NCBI GenBank assembly: GCA_964383465.1
Contig: CAYLGT010000006.1
Span: 1 to 50,308 of the forward strand
From: CAYLGT01 sp964383465
Lineage (GTDB): Bacteria > Patescibacteriota > Saccharimonadia > Saccharimonadales > Saccharimonadaceae
Reading direction: 5' to 3'
Length of the DNA: 50,308 bases
Below, one piece after another: positions 8,110 through 16,146 of the stretch. A program made the translations under genes and the position numbers. The notes under the pieces were generated by a model. The model did no database searches. It was not told the origin of the DNA and saw nothing but the letters and a program-made list of their open reading frames with translations. Within the stretch, counting starts at the first letter, position 1. Each line of letters begins with the position of its first letter.

Positions 8110-9183
8110 ATGTCGCAGACGTTCGTTGAAGCGTCAGCATGCCTCAGGCATGCAAGGGGCTACTGGGAGGTGTTTCCAGTCGCCGACCACGTCGCTCAAA
8201 AGACTGCCTATCGGCAGATGATGAAGCTGGTGCATCCTGATCGTGTCGAGTCGTCACTTCGTACCGAGGCAAACGAGCTCGTGCGCCTGCTTGGAGCGTT
8301 TTATACAGAAGCTCAAGCAGCTGCCAAGACGAGCTCGTATGGTCGCAAGGTCACAAAGACGACTATGTCGTCACGACGTATGAAACACGTACTGGGGCCT
8401 GAGTTTTCGGTCTCCGGCGATGTCACTAAACTGTTTCGCGCGATGAGCGACGCGACAGCGGATTCGCTTGTCAAAGTGGCTCGTCAGCCCGTCGATAACG
8501 ACCTACTGGCCGCTGAAGCATCAACTCTGAAGCTACTACAAAGCCAATCGGGAGACGAGTTCAGGCGGTTCTATCCTGAACTGCTCGATACGTTTTTAGT
8601 CCCCGATGGCCGGAAGCGGCTCAGAGTCAACGTGCTGAGTTATATGGACGGCTTTTACAACCTCGAACAGGTGAGAAAGTTCCGTCCCGGTGGCCTCGAG
8701 CCGCTCGATGCAGCCTGGGTGTGGCGTCGTATGCTGTGGGCACTCGGGAGGGTACATGAGCTTGGTGTGGTGCATGGTGCACTTACGCCGGCGCACGTGA
8801 TTATCCACCCTGCTCAGCACGGCGTCTTGCTTGCTGACTGGTGCTACTCGCTGCAAACGAGCGACAACACGTTTTCGCACTTGAAAGCGGTCGTCCCGTC
8901 TCGACGCAGTTGGTATCCGGCATCGGTGTTCGCTAAGCAGCCTACTTCGAAAGCAGCCGACCTGTCCATGGCGGCTCGCACGATGATCTATCTGCTTGGT
9001 GGCGACGCACTCAGCATGTCGATGCCGAACCAGGTGCCTAGCCTCATGCAGCGTTACTTCATGGAGCTGGTGACTGGTAAGAATTCTGGGTCAGCGTTTG
9101 AGCAACTCGAGCGTTTCGACACTGTTTTGCAAACGCTTGGAGTACCGTATTTTCCGCGGCGCTTCAAGGAACTTGTCCTCTAA
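8110..9183 (+). CDS. J-domain protein fused to a degenerate protein kinase domain
   Basis: 357 residues. An N-terminal J-domain-like segment holds HPD at 42-44 (KLVHPDRVESS) after YRQMM, so it may recruit an Hsp70. From about residue 117 there is a kinase-like fold: VKVAR (Lys122), a candidate helix-C Glu136 (AAEASTLKLL), a hinge around LSYMDGFYNL, and HGALTPAH (222-229) where active kinases have HRDLKPEN. The catalytic Asp and the following Asn are replaced, while the DFG-like Asp remains (LADW, 242-244), so it looks like a pseudokinase. ATG 8110 is chosen over the in-frame ATG 8050 because AAGGAGGGAG lies at the right distance. It is followed by the VWA gene and preceded by operator 2. Molecular function not recognised. 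Confidence 0.65.
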   Translation: MSQTFVEASACLRHARGYWEVFPVADHVAQKTAYRQMMKLVHPDRVESSLRTEANELVRLLGAFYTEAQAAAKTSSYGRKVTKTTMSSRRMKHVLGPEFSVSGDVTKLFRAMSDATADSLVKVARQPVDNDLLAAEASTLKLLQSQSGDEFRRFYPELLDTFLVPDGRKRLRVNVLSYMDGFYNLEQVRKFRPGGLEPLDAAWVWRRMLWALGRVHELGVVHGALTPAHVIIHPAQHGVLLADWCYSLQTSDNTFSHLKAVVPSRRSWYPASVFAKQPTSKAADLSMAARTMIYLLGGDALSMSMPNQVPSLMQRYFMELVTGKNSGSAFEQLERFDTVLQTLGVPYFPRRFKELVL

Positions 9184-9210
9184 CCCACACAACAACAAAG
9201 GAGATGTGTC

Positions 9211-10257
9211 ATGGGTGGTGGCAGTTGGGACGTTGGGTCCTACACGGCAAGGGTGGCGTCAGCGAAAGCCGCTGGCAGGAGCACCTTCGACTACGACGAC
9301 CAAGTTCGCGCCGGCAGGGTGCACACGGTCAATCCGCTTCTCGACCCGACCACAGTGGCTGGTCCGACCAGTCCATTTGCTGGCCAGGTCATGCGAGAGG
9401 TCTGTGTGACCGACGAGCATCCCGATCCTACGGCGATGCTTGTCTGGCTCGACGTGACAGGCAGCAACTATGATGCTGCAAAGGTCGTTCACTCGAAGCT
9501 GCCGAACCTTCAGGCCTACTTGAAGGACGGTAACTTCTGTAGCGATCCGCAGATCAACGTGTCGGCGGTTGGCGACGCTACTTCTGACAACTTCCCGCTT
9601 CAGTTCGGGCAGTATGAGTCGGACAACCGGCTCGACGACCAGATCGCTGCTCTCATTCTCGAGGGCGCTGGCGGTGGTCAGCAGTGCGAAACCTACGAGC
9701 TTGGCGCCTACATGGCGGCGCGACACGTTCACCAGGAAGCCTACGAGCTGTATGGCAAAAAGGGCTTCGTGTTCTTCATCGGTGACGAGAAGCCGTATCC
9801 GACCGTCAAGAATGATTATTCGCGAGGTCGGTGGGGTGACGCTGGACATACGCTCAAGTCGTTGACTGGCGACACCATCGGTGAGCCGATCGACACCAAG
9901 GCGTTGTTCGATGAGCTCAAAGAGAAGAACCACGTGTTCTTCCTGTTCCAGAAGCAGGGAGCTTACCAAGCTTCCGAAATCGTTCCCGAATGGGAGCGGG
10001 TTCTGGGGCGCGAAAACATCATCGAGCTCGATGACCCCGGTACGGTCGTTGAAGTCATCGCCGCTTTGGTCGCTCGGTTCGAAGGCGAACTGGACGATGA
10101 CATGACGGCGAAGGCAATGATTGCCGCGGGTGGCAACACTACCGCGGTCAACTCAGCCGTCAAGGCGCTAGCACACCTCACCCCGACCGTGAGCGGACGG
10201 GTCGCGGCTGTGTCTGGCGACATCGACGTCACGGGTAGTGGCGCAGATCGCATCTGA
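9211..10257 (+). CDS. Von Willebrand factor A-like protein, partner of the J-domain pseudokinase
   Basis: 348 residues, no signal peptide or membrane segment. It begins MGGGSWDVGSYTARVASAKA, then a VWA-like core: MLVWLDVTGSNYD (about 76-88) resembles a MIDAS motif (Asp81, Thr83, Ser85), and KGFVFFIGDEKPYP and HVFFLFQKQG look like the following strands. It lies 27 nt after the pseudokinase gene, with Shine-Dalgarno AAAGGAG, and ends at a long hairpin. Codons are strongly GC-ending, with AAG favoured for Lys, unlike metG or rplY. A scaffold or metal-dependent binding role with the pseudokinase is inference. Confidence 0.6.
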   Translation: MGGGSWDVGSYTARVASAKAAGRSTFDYDDQVRAGRVHTVNPLLDPTTVAGPTSPFAGQVMREVCVTDEHPDPTAMLVWLDVTGSNYDAAKVVHSKLPNLQAYLKDGNFCSDPQINVSAVGDATSDNFPLQFGQYESDNRLDDQIAALILEGAGGGQQCETYELGAYMAARHVHQEAYELYGKKGFVFFIGDEKPYPTVKNDYSRGRWGDAGHTLKSLTGDTIGEPIDTKALFDELKEKNHVFFLFQKQGAYQASEIVPEWERVLGRENIIELDDPGTVVEVIAALVARFEGELDDDMTAKAMIAAGGNTTAVNSAVKALAHLTPTVSGRVAAVSGDIDVTGSGADRI

Positions 10258-10269
10258 TATCCCTCCTAC

Positions 10270-10312
10270 GGTGCTGTGCTCTCTCGGGTTTTTCCTGAGG
10301 GAGCACAGCACC
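10270..10312 (+). terminator. Long hairpin after the VWA gene (terminator or mRNA processing hairpin)
   Basis: GGTGCTGTGCTC (10270-10281) pairs perfectly with GAGCACAGCACC (10301-10312), with more pairing inside. The following T run is weak (CTTTT), so some read-through into the PurA-like gene 55 nt on is likely. No clear promoter is seen between them. Confidence 0.6.
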
Positions 10313-10367
10313 ACTTCACTTTTCGCATAACACTGATGATTTTTAAGAAGCAACAAGGAGTAAATCT

Positions 10368-11744
10368 ATGAGTATGGAACGATCACACGCTACGATCACA
10401 ACCGATCTGAGCTTTGGTGATGCCGGCAAAGGCACGACAACTGAGTGGCTTGCTCGTGAGTCAAACTCGGCAGCGGTGATTCGCTTTAACGGCGGTGGTC
10501 AAGCGGAGCACAACATAGTCACACCCGATGGCAGGCATCATATCTTTTCGCAGTTTGGGGCTGGGAGTTTTTTGCCCGATGTTGCAACCCACTTGTCGAG
10601 AGACATGTGGGTCAACCCGATCAACATGAACTTCGAAGCAGAGCATCTGCAGGAGCTCGGTGTAAGTGACATATGGCAGCGGACAACAGTTGATGAAGAT
10701 GCGCGCATTGTGACCCCTTTTCATAGAGCAGGTAACCGTTTGCGCGAGCTGGCTCGTGGGGCCAACCGCCATGGAAGTACGGGGCAGGGTATCAGTGAAG
10801 CAGTCATGGATAGCATGTTTCGCGATGATTTAACGATTCGAGCCGGTGAGCTCAAGGAGGGCGACATCGTTCATCGACTTGAGTTGCTAAGACAATATAA
10901 GCGCGAACAATTCAAAGCCTTTGGTGAGCTGCTGGCCGACGATACCCCCGACTGGGAGGTGCTCAATGATCCTGATGTGTCAGAGTGGTACGCTGAGCTC
11001 TATAACGAATGGGTTACTAAGCTCAAAGTGGTTGCACGTGACTATCTGGGTGCGTTGGCGCTGCGCTACGAACACCTCATATTTGAACCAGCCCAGGGTA
11101 TCTTGCTTGATGAAAAACGGGGCTTTCACCCACATACTACATGGAGTAACACTACGCCCGATAACGCCAGGCGACTGCTGGAAGACATAGGCTTTGCAGG
11201 GAACGTTAAAACCTATGGTATCGTACGCGCTTACACTACCCGGCATGGCTTCGGTCCGTTTGTAACCGAGGACGAAGCGCTCGACACGCCGCTCTATGAA
11301 TACTTCAACGGTACTGGGCCATGGCAGGGTAAATTTCGTATTGGACATTTTGATGCAGTTGCTCACCGCTATGCAGCTCGTGCCGCCGGTCATCTGGACG
11401 GAGTGGTGATTACGGGCGTTGATCGCTATGACGATCTGCCACTGTGGCAGTATGCGCCTCGCTACGAATGGCCAGAGACCGCAGATGCTGCGACGTACTT
11501 TGAAAGAGGCGAGCACGGCATGGTGCAGGATATCACTCTGAGTCGTTATGGTGACAAACGTCACATGACACGACTTACTGAACTTTTGTTTCAGGCTCGG
11601 CCCGACTATGAAACGCTTCAGAATCCTTCGCGAGCTGACATAGTCAGTACGATCGAGGCTCAGCTTGGCCTTAGAGCGGTGCTCGTTTCCCACGGTCCAA
11701 CGGTCGATGACAAAATAGAAATGCTTGCAGGAGTAGCAGAGTGA
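10368..11744 (+). CDS. Divergent adenylosuccinate synthetase (PurA) family enzyme
   Basis: 458 residues. The PurA N-terminus is recognisable: SFGDAGKGTTTEWLA (catalytic Asp18) and VIRFNGGGQAEHNIV (His48), matching Asp13 and His41 of E. coli PurA. YTTRHGFGPFVTE and GKFRIGHFDAVAHR match the substrate-loop and arginine blocks (TRVGxGPFPTE; TGRxRRxGWFD). The usual GDEGKGK is GDAGKGT, and there are insertions, so this is probably not housekeeping PurA. Relatives ligate aspartate to a purine nucleotide with GTP. Its place in the NAD locus, followed by an acetyltransferase with a GTGA overlap, suggests a nucleotide modification role; substrate unknown. Shine-Dalgarno AAGGAG with 7 nt spacing fixes the start. 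Confidence 0.7.
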   Translation: MSMERSHATITTDLSFGDAGKGTTTEWLARESNSAAVIRFNGGGQAEHNIVTPDGRHHIFSQFGAGSFLPDVATHLSRDMWVNPINMNFEAEHLQELGVSDIWQRTTVDEDARIVTPFHRAGNRLRELARGANRHGSTGQGISEAVMDSMFRDDLTIRAGELKEGDIVHRLELLRQYKREQFKAFGELLADDTPDWEVLNDPDVSEWYAELYNEWVTKLKVVARDYLGALALRYEHLIFEPAQGILLDEKRGFHPHTTWSNTTPDNARRLLEDIGFAGNVKTYGIVRAYTTRHGFGPFVTEDEALDTPLYEYFNGTGPWQGKFRIGHFDAVAHRYAARAAGHLDGVVITGVDRYDDLPLWQYAPRYEWPETADAATYFERGEHGMVQDITLSRYGDKRHMTRLTELLFQARPDYETLQNPSRADIVSTIEAQLGLRAVLVSHGPTVDDKIEMLAGVAE

Positions 11745-12268
11745 GTGAACGACCGAACATTATCCTAAAGCAGCTCGAGTTCGAAGACGCCGACTCACTG
11801 TTTAGCCTGGTTGACCGTAACCGTCCTCAGCTAAAAAAGTTCTGGTGGGAAGCGCAGACGCAGACAGCTCTGGATAGCCTAAAGTTTATAGAGGCAGCGC
11901 GGACTGACGAACAGTATTCCCGTCGTCCGAGTCGGGGTATATGGCACGATGATCGTTTGATTGGAATTGGCTCGATTCACAGTGTCGATTGGGACTTGGG
12001 TCGCGCCGCCCTCGGGTATTGGATTGACAAAGATGAGTGGGGTAAGGGGTTTGCGACCGAAACAGCTCGGCAGTTGAGTCAGCTTGCCTTTGGGCAGTTG
12101 GGCCTAAAGGTGCTCACTATTAGCTGCCGGGCGAGCAATACCGCCTCTCGCGCTGTGGCTGAAAAAGTTGGGTTTCAACTGACGGGAATTGATACCCATG
12201 CTTCATGGCGAAGCAGCTCGAGTGGAGCGACAGAGATTGCCCACTACGAGTTAATCAAAACTGCGTGA
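11741..12268 (+). CDS. GNAT-family N-acetyltransferase (RimJ/RimL type)
   Basis: 175 residues. The acetyl-CoA site is visible as GYWIDKDEWGKGFATETARQL, followed by the family's LTISCRASNTASRAVAEKVGF block. RimJ/RimL-like enzymes acetylate protein N-termini or small molecules. The GTG start overlaps the TGA of the PurA-like gene, which indicates co-translation. The last 18 nt overlap the convergent nrtR-like gene. Substrate unknown. Confidence 0.85.
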   Translation: MSERPNIILKQLEFEDADSLFSLVDRNRPQLKKFWWEAQTQTALDSLKFIEAARTDEQYSRRPSRGIWHDDRLIGIGSIHSVDWDLGRAALGYWIDKDEWGKGFATETARQLSQLAFGQLGLKVLTISCRASNTASRAVAEKVGFQLTGIDTHASWRSSSSGATEIAHYELIKTA

Positions 12269-12928
12269 AAGGCTCTCGAGTTTTCGAGAGTTGAACTCAT
12301 ACAGTTTGGCGGGCCGGTGAGCACCTTCGCGCCACATTTCGTTGGTTTCGTGGATGAGGTTGAGTGACAGAAACTTCTTACGGAAGTTACGTTTGTCAAA
12401 CGGTCGACCAAAGATAATTTCATAGGTGGTTTGTAGTTGAGAAAGCGTAAATCGACGCGGCAAAAAGGCTGATACGGCGTTGGTGTAGGTGAGTTTTGCA
12501 ATCAACCGTTCATGGGCATAGGCAACGATACTGGCGTGGTCGTAGGCAAGTTCTGGCAGGTTATTTACTGCCATAAACGCGACGTTCGGCGTGCTTTCAC
12601 GAACCTCGACCTCTCGTCCACACCCCATATAGGTGACGGATACGGCGTGACCACGTGGATCGCGGTCAACAGTATCAAACGTATAGAGTTGTTCTATGTA
12701 ACTGAGGTCTTTTTCGACGTCGACACTAGTTTTTTGTAGGACAATTCTGTGCAGTGCGCTCGTCGTTGTTTCACCTTCGGCATTATAGCCTCCAGGCAGT
12801 GCCCAAACACCTTTAAATGGCTCATTTGGTCGCTTCATGAGCAGGACCTCCAGGACATTGCTTTGGATCTGAAACACTACTGCGTCAACAGTCAGTGTAG
12901 GTGGAACATAGGGAGAGGTGTACTTCAT
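12251..12928 (-). CDS. nrtR: NrtR-like Nudix-related transcriptional regulator of NAD metabolism
   Basis: 225 residues. The N-terminal Nudix-fold domain (about 10-145) keeps GGYNAEGE (46-53), but the catalytic REUXEE stretch is RIVLQK (61-66), so hydrolysis should be lost. This is the NrtR pattern, in which the domain senses ADP-ribose or related NAD products. The C-terminal winged helix is RRFTLSQLQTTYEII and DKRNFRKKFLSLNLI. Last gene of nadE-phosphatase-nrtR behind operator 3, so it probably regulates its own transcription. It should bind the 19-bp palindromes at 7029, 8000 and 15533. Confidence 0.85.
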   Translation of the reverse strand: MKYTSPYVPPTLTVDAVVFQIQSNVLEVLLMKRPNEPFKGVWALPGGYNAEGETTTSALHRIVLQKTSVDVEKDLSYIEQLYTFDTVDRDPRGHAVSVTYMGCGREVEVRESTPNVAFMAVNNLPELAYDHASIVAYAHERLIAKLTYTNAVSAFLPRRFTLSQLQTTYEIIFGRPFDKRNFRKKFLSLNLIHETNEMWREGAHRPAKLYEFNSRKLESLSRSFD

Positions 12929-12937
12929 ACAACAAGT

Positions 12938-13552
12938 CTACGCGTCTATGACGTTTTTTCCAACATACGCCACACTATGACTCCCATTTGTTGAGTCGAT
13001 ACGTGTTGCGCTGACGTTGTCGGTTTCAAGCTGCAAGATTTGAGCTTTGGTAAGCGCATCAATTTTTCCCGCCAGCGCTCGAATCGCTAGTCCATGACCA
13101 AAGATGAGCACCACACCGTCCGTGTCGCGGTGCAGCTCGTCGAGTAGTTCAAGCATTCGTAGTTGCACGTCGAGAATCGACTCGCCGCCAGGCAGACTTC
13201 CGGATAAACCAGCTCTTTCGAGCCGAGCTACCATCTCGGGAGTGTATATGTTGACTCGAGGTTTTCCTTCGAACTGGCCCTGGCTCATTTCTTGTAGACG
13301 CTGGTCACGCTCGAGGGGAAGGCGTAGGCCGGCTGCGTCCAGGGCGAGACTTCCGGTCATGTCGGCGCGAACTGCGCCTGAACTGAGGGCCCTAACCGGT
13401 CGGATACCTTCGCGTCGCAGCCAAAGCCCCGCGGCAATGGCTTCTCGGGACCCTTGCTCGCTTAAAGGCGCATGGTTGCTTCGTCCCCCAACTAACTCAG
13501 GGCGTTGGTTCATGGTCGACTGTCCGTGGCGGATGAAGTAGGTGGTGGTCAT
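12938..13552 (-). CDS. Histidine phosphatase superfamily protein (second copy in the NAD locus)
   Basis: 204 residues from the ATG at 13552 (an upstream ATG at 13570 lies inside nadE). Motifs: YFIRHGQSTMNQ with the phospho-acceptor His, LSSGAVRADMTG, and LIFGHGLAIRALAG with the second His. It resembles small phosphoglycerate mutase/alpha-ribazole phosphatase-like enzymes. It lies between nadE and nrtR in one operon. It is a different branch from the phosphatase at 7103, so the locus controls two such enzymes; substrate unknown. Confidence 0.8.
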   Translation of the reverse strand: MTTTYFIRHGQSTMNQRPELVGGRSNHAPLSEQGSREAIAAGLWLRREGIRPVRALSSGAVRADMTGSLALDAAGLRLPLERDQRLQEMSQGQFEGKPRVNIYTPEMVARLERAGLSGSLPGGESILDVQLRMLELLDELHRDTDGVVLIFGHGLAIRALAGKIDALTKAQILQLETDNVSATRIDSTNGSHSVAYVGKNVIDA

Positions 13553-13559
13553 AGGCTGA

Positions 13560-15506
13560 TTATATCGCACCTATGAGTTGTAGCTGTCGCTTGGCTGCCT
13601 GTGCTGCGTCCGATGGCATGCGCCAGTCTCCGCGGGGGCTCAGGCTGACCGTGCCAACTTTTGGCCCATCGGGCATTACGGAGCGCTTCCATTGATTGCC
13701 ATAAAACTTGCTGATAAATATCGCGAGACACTGGTCGATTTCTTGTGGCGTGTAGTCGCCCTGAAACGCGTGTTTTGCAAGAAACGAGATTTTGTCAGCG
13801 CTTTCGCCGAAACGGATAAATTGGTAGAGGAAGAAGTCATGGAGCTCGTAAGGACCCAGGATGTCTTCGGTCGACTGGCTCAGGTCGCCACTTCCGGTAA
13901 GTTCTGGAGAGATAGGAGTATCAAGTATGTCGAGAAGGACGGTTTTGGCCTGCTCACTCACGAGCTCGGCAGCGTGACGAACCAGGTGACGAACGAGCGT
14001 CTTTGGGATAGATGCGTTTACGTTGTAGTGAGACATATGGTCACCGTTAAAGGTGCACCACCCAAGGGCGATCTCACTTAGGTCGCCCGTTCCAAGCACC
14101 AGGGCACCAGTTTGGTTTGCTCGGTTCATGAGAAGCGCAGTGCGTACCCTAGCTTGAGTATTTTGAAACGTAACGTCCTGGTCGCTGTCATGCTGAAGTG
14201 CTGCTAGTTGCTGGTCAGTGAGCTCAGCGATGGGGATCTGGGTGTTAGTAACGCCCAGGGCGTGAGCAAGCTTTTCTGCGTTAGACTGCGTTCGTTTGCT
14301 GCTAGCCCGGGCAGGCATGGTGAGTGTTTTGATAACATCTTTTGGGTCCATACCGAGTCGACGCACGGCGCGTTCGGCGACGAGGAGTGCGAGTGTAGAG
14401 TCCAGGCCTCCCGACAGTCCAAGTACCAGTTTTTTGATCCGACTACTTTTGAGACGCTCGGCGAGACCAACGACCTGAACAGTATAGATTTCTTCGAAGC
14501 GTTCGGCGACTTCTTCGGAACTACCTTTGGGGATGAACGGTGCCTTGTCGATTTGGCGAAGCAAATCGGTCTGTGAGCGCTCTATGTGGGTCGGGCGAAC
14601 CTCCATGGTGTGTAGGCTTGGGAAATTTGTGTTTTGTCGACGATCGAATTGAAGGCGCGAGATATCGATGTCGGCATGCAGCAGACGATCCCCCTCGCTA
14701 AATGGCCGTCGTTCAGCGAGCAGCCGCCCGGCTTCATTTATGAGGGCATTGCCCCCCATGACGATGTCCATAGTGGACTCACTGCTGTCGGCGCCAGCGT
14801 AGACATAGGCGCATGCCAACTTTCCTGCCGTAACGGCAACGAGGTCGCGGCGATAGCGGTGTTTGCCGGCGATTTCGGGTGATGCCGATGGGTTGACGAT
14901 AACATCAGCCCCGTTTGAAATAAGTGAAACATTTGGTGAGTTAGGCACCCAAAGGTCCTCGCAGATTTCGACACCAACCAGACTGCCACCTACTTCGAAG
15001 AGCTGCTTCGTACCAAACACCACTGACCGGCCATCGACAGAAACCATCAGATTATCTCGTTCATCCCAGCTTTGATACCAACGTTTTTCGTAAAACTCTT
15101 TGTAGGTGGGGAGGTTCTGTTTAGGGACGATTCCCTGGATCTCGCCACGTGACAACACGGCAGCACAGTTGTAGAGTCCGTTGCCAACACTGAGGGGTAG
15201 ACCGACCACCATGGCGGTCGGCTGGTCGCTCGTGGTTTCGGCGAGGGCGACAAGCGCCTGTTTGGCGTCTGCGAGCAGTCGTGGTGACTGTACGAGGTCG
15301 CCAAGGGTGTAGCCGGTAATCGATAACTCGGGGAAGGTGACCAGTGCCACATGATCCTTACAGGCTTTATCGTAGAGGGCTGCAATAGCTTTTGTATTTG
15401 CTTCGATATCACCAACGACCACTTCTGGGGTAGCGGTGGCAACGCGCAGGAAATCTCTTGAAGCTTCATACTCCTGCTGAGTTAGTGTACTTTTTACGTC
15501 TTCCAT
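13560..15506 (-). CDS. nadE: Glutamine-dependent NAD+ synthetase
   Basis: Amidates nicotinate adenine dinucleotide to NAD+ with glutamine and ATP. 648 residues in two domains. The N-terminal nitrilase-type glutaminase has Glu60 (VTFPELSITGY), Lys in VPKQNLPTYKEF and Cys in VGVEICEDLW. The C-terminal synthetase has the PP-loop LVLGLSGGLDSTLAL and TGDLSEIALGWCTF. The two-domain form matches actinobacterial NadE. The start lacks a Shine-Dalgarno sequence and a plausible -10 lies only 6 nt upstream, so the mRNA may be leaderless. First gene of nadE-phosphatase-nrtR. Confidence 0.96.
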   Translation of the reverse strand: MEDVKSTLTQQEYEASRDFLRVATATPEVVVGDIEANTKAIAALYDKACKDHVALVTFPELSITGYTLGDLVQSPRLLADAKQALVALAETTSDQPTAMVVGLPLSVGNGLYNCAAVLSRGEIQGIVPKQNLPTYKEFYEKRWYQSWDERDNLMVSVDGRSVVFGTKQLFEVGGSLVGVEICEDLWVPNSPNVSLISNGADVIVNPSASPEIAGKHRYRRDLVAVTAGKLACAYVYAGADSSESTMDIVMGGNALINEAGRLLAERRPFSEGDRLLHADIDISRLQFDRRQNTNFPSLHTMEVRPTHIERSQTDLLRQIDKAPFIPKGSSEEVAERFEEIYTVQVVGLAERLKSSRIKKLVLGLSGGLDSTLALLVAERAVRRLGMDPKDVIKTLTMPARASSKRTQSNAEKLAHALGVTNTQIPIAELTDQQLAALQHDSDQDVTFQNTQARVRTALLMNRANQTGALVLGTGDLSEIALGWCTFNGDHMSHYNVNASIPKTLVRHLVRHAAELVSEQAKTVLLDILDTPISPELTGSGDLSQSTEDILGPYELHDFFLYQFIRFGESADKISFLAKHAFQGDYTPQEIDQCLAIFISKFYGNQWKRSVMPDGPKVGTVSLSPRGDWRMPSDAAQAAKRQLQLIGAI

Positions 15507-15512
15507 AATTTC

Positions 15513-15541
15513 AATGTACAGTATATACTACATAGTGTCAA
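15513..15541 (-). promoter_or_regulatory. Promoter of nadE, -35 inside operator 3
   Basis: On the minus strand TTGACA (15536-15541), 17 nt spacer, TACATT (15513-15518). The start codon is at 15506, so the transcript would start at or next to the ATG. The -35 is within the palindrome, as for pncA. Confidence 0.6.
15524..15529 (+). promoter_or_regulatory. -10 box for nadD, next to operator 3
   Basis: TATACT ends 3 nt before the operator, so transcription toward nadD would start inside the palindrome. nadD has its own Shine-Dalgarno-like AAGGAT before ATG 15565. Confidence 0.5.
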
Positions 15542-15551
15542 GTAAACACTA
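15533..15551. promoter_or_regulatory. NrtR-type operator 3
   Basis: TAGTGTCAAGTAAACACTA, 6-bp perfect arms in the same 7-5-7 geometry as the other two operators. It lies between the divergent nadE and nadD genes and can control both. Confidence 0.85.
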
Positions 15552-15564
15552 ACTAAGGATCACT

Positions 15565-16146
15565 ATGAAACGTTCAACAATCATCTACGGCGGGGCGTTC
15601 AATCCTCCTACTCGGGCGCACGCTGCGATACTCGAAGCGATTTGCAGGTATGCGCGTCGCATCGATGCCGAGGTCTGGTTGCTGCCGAGCGGGGAACGAA
15701 ACGACAAAACTATCCAACAAACGAGCGAGGTCCGGATGCGATATCTAGAGGCACTAAAGCGGGACTTGGGGCGTGTCGGGCAGTTTGTTCACGTTGAGAC
15801 TTCAGAGCTATTTCGCCCCAACAGTACGGAGACGATCGACACAGTAAAAGAGCTAGCGACTCGCTGGCCGGAACGAGAGTTTATATGGGTATTTGGCAGC
15901 GACTCTGTGTTGACTATGCATAGCTGGAGACAAGGCAAGTTTCTGTACGAGTGTTTGCCAAAGATCATCGTCATGCGTCCTGGCTACACTCTCTCACAGC
16001 TTCCTCCTTCGTCATTTGTCTTGTCTGTTCGAACACCAGAAATGAGCTCAACCCTCCTACGGGAAGCCATGGCAAGCGGTGCCGACTATAGCTCCTTTGT
16101 GACACCGAACGTAGCGCGAGCTATCGCTGCTACAATACGTACATGA
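15565..16146 (+). CDS. nadD: Nicotinate-nucleotide adenylyltransferase (NadD-like)
   Basis: Transfers AMP from ATP to nicotinate mononucleotide. 193 residues. The nucleotidyltransferase signature is IIYGGAFNPPTRAHAAILE, where (T/H)xGH is RAH; WVFGSDSVLTMHSW matches the family GxD block, and SSTLLREAM is the SxxxR (ISSTxIR-like) motif. It completes pncA-pncB-nadD-nadE. Divergent from nadE across operator 3 and overlapping tatD by 4 nt (ATGA). Confidence 0.88.
   Translation: MKRSTIIYGGAFNPPTRAHAAILEAICRYARRIDAEVWLLPSGERNDKTIQQTSEVRMRYLEALKRDLGRVGQFVHVETSELFRPNSTETIDTVKELATRWPEREFIWVFGSDSVLTMHSWRQGKFLYECLPKIIVMRPGYTLSQLPPSSFVLSVRTPEMSSTLLREAMASGADYSSFVTPNVARAIAATIRT

Noticed and set aside
9259..9969. 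236-codon minus-strand ORF opposite the VWA gene
   Set aside because: Shadow frame of a codon-biased gene; no start signals or domain.
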